Origin: an uncultured Candidatus Nemicrothrix sp.
Lineage (GTDB): Bacteria > Actinomycetota > Acidimicrobiia > Acidimicrobiales > Acidimicrobilacustridaceae
Assembly (NCBI GenBank): GCA_903827085.1
Contig: CAIKHC010000403.1
Coordinates: forward strand, 1-7,288
Reading direction: 5' to 3'
DNA: 7,288 nucleotides
The position numbers and the translations under genes were made by a program. Of this stretch, positions 6,490-7,288 are shown piece by piece (the first letter of the stretch is position 1; each line of letters starts with the position of its first letter). The notes under the pieces are model-generated. The model searched no databases, was not told the origin of the DNA, and worked only from the letters and a program-made list of their open reading frames with translations.

Positions 6490-7288
6490 GATCCCGTCAC
6501 AGGCGCCAACGGGGTCATCGAATTGGAATGCTTGTTGCCACGGTCCGTCTTCCCAATCTCCGATGACAGGTGCCGACCAGCCAAGTACGGTGAGACGCTC
6601 GACAATAAGCGATGCCAGATTGCGTGCGCCCTCTTGGCAGAGATGCCAACCGTCTGCTTTGCGCAGCAGATGGACTGTTCCGTCATCGTCGATCCAATAA
6701 CGGGGAATTGATCCATCGGGTGCTGCGAGCGCAGAGTCGATCAATGGATTGTCGACCATCCTCGGGTGCCGTGCCGCAACTTCGGCGAAGATCTGATTCG
6801 TCGTCGAGACATCGAATCGCCCGCCGGGCAAGATCGGCAGTAAGAGAACTTTGATCCCGTTATTGGTGAGCAATGAGATCGCTTCATCGACAATTTTCTC
6901 GTACTCAGCTTTGCCATTTTTGATGAGAAATTTGGCATCCCATCCGCCAGCCATGAAAACCGCAACGTCGGGCTGATCTCGCTCGATCACTCCCTGAAAG
7001 TCTTTTCGCCAGTCAATCCCTACAGTCAATCCGAACCCTGGTCCGGATCCGAAAATGAAACGGGTTGAACCGGTGGCTTCCATCGCCGCAGCGAGCGCGG
7101 GTGATGCATCCAAGCCACCCGAGTCACCGATGATCCATACGGTTGCCGGTGTGGCGCCACTAGGTCGAGCACTTACTTTGGGGTTGAGGTCCACAAGAAC
7201 GTGCCCCAACTGACCTACTTCCATATTCGCATATGGCACAGAACTTTTCGGAATGTGCTGAGTAACGACAAACGCGCACAGCACTACA
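6487..7288 (-). CDS. Exported SGNH/GDSL-family hydrolase or acyltransferase, 5' end missing
   Basis: At least 265 residues are visible, numbered from a GTG at 7284. The frame stays open to the right edge, and residues 1-10 (LCAFVVTQH) look like the end of a membrane helix, so the true start is probably outside the window. The SGNH signatures are in order: VWIIGDSGG (49-57) with nucleophile Ser55; GSGPGFG (79-85) as block II; MAGGWDAKF (111-119) as block III, with Trp115 where classical enzymes have Asn; and KADGWHL (209-215), whose Asp211 and His214 form the DxxH of block V. The end, FDDPVGACDGI (255-265), resembles the tail of SGNH domains found attached to actinobacterial acyltransferases. 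Such enzymes add or remove acetyl or other acyl groups on envelope glycans. The stop overlaps the start of the AftD-like gene, so the likely substrate is the same extracytoplasmic glycan. Hydrolase versus transferase activity cannot be decided from sequence. Confidence 0.83.
   Translation of the reverse strand, partial: VVLCAFVVTQHIPKSSVPYANMEVGQLGHVLVDLNPKVSARPSGATPATVWIIGDSGGLDASPALAAAMEATGSTRFIFGSGPGFGLTVGIDWRKDFQGVIERDQPDVAVFMAGGWDAKFLIKNGKAEYEKIVDEAISLLTNNGIKVLLLPILPGGRFDVSTTNQIFAEVAARHPRMVDNPLIDSALAAPDGSIPRYWIDDDGTVHLLRKADGWHLCQEGARNLASLIVERLTVLGWSAPVIGDWEDGPWQQAFQFDDPVGACDGI

Overview
The window looks like chromosomal DNA from an actinobacterium, probably an uncultured Acidimicrobiia-like lineage of moderate GC. 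The evidence is a 1476-residue AftD-type arabinofuranosyltransferase, a protein type known from actinobacterial cell-envelope synthesis, together with strong AGGAGG/GGAGG ribosome binding sites in front of TTG starts and almost no non-coding DNA. The taxon is an inference from protein content; no rRNA or marker gene is present. No tRNA, rRNA, CRISPR array, insertion sequence or phage gene was found.

Layout, left to right. (1) Bases 1-594, minus strand: the N-terminal 198 codons of an HpaB/4-hydroxybutyryl-CoA-dehydratase-superfamily flavoprotein, cut by the left edge. (2) Bases 595-707: a 113-base divergent intergenic region with a good Shine-Dalgarno facing each way. (3) Bases 708-2192, plus strand: a 494-residue multi-pass GT-C glycosyltransferase of the GT39/PMT_2 (ArnT-like) type. 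(4) Bases 2057-6487, minus strand: the AftD-like protein, with an N-terminal GT-C membrane domain, two discoidin-like carbohydrate-binding modules, a C-terminal beta domain and C-terminal membrane helices. (5) Bases 6487-7288, minus strand: an exported SGNH/GDSL hydrolase or acyltransferase domain, cut at its N-terminus by the right edge.

The SGNH gene lies directly upstream of the AftD-like gene and their stop and start codons share one base (TGATG), so the two are very likely co-transcribed and translationally coupled. The GT39-type gene converges on them and overlaps the end of the AftD-like gene by 136 bases. Together these three genes suggest a small envelope-glycan locus: two polyprenyl-phosphate-sugar-dependent transferases acting outside the membrane, plus an extracytoplasmic enzyme that could add or remove acyl groups on the glycan. 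The HpaB-family gene is divergently transcribed and appears metabolically unrelated.

The main points of interest are the convergent overlap, in which both reading frames encode plausible protein; the stop-start coupling of SGNH and AftD-like genes; the AftD-like protein itself; and the HpaB-family gene, which is easily missed because it starts at TTG and runs off the edge.
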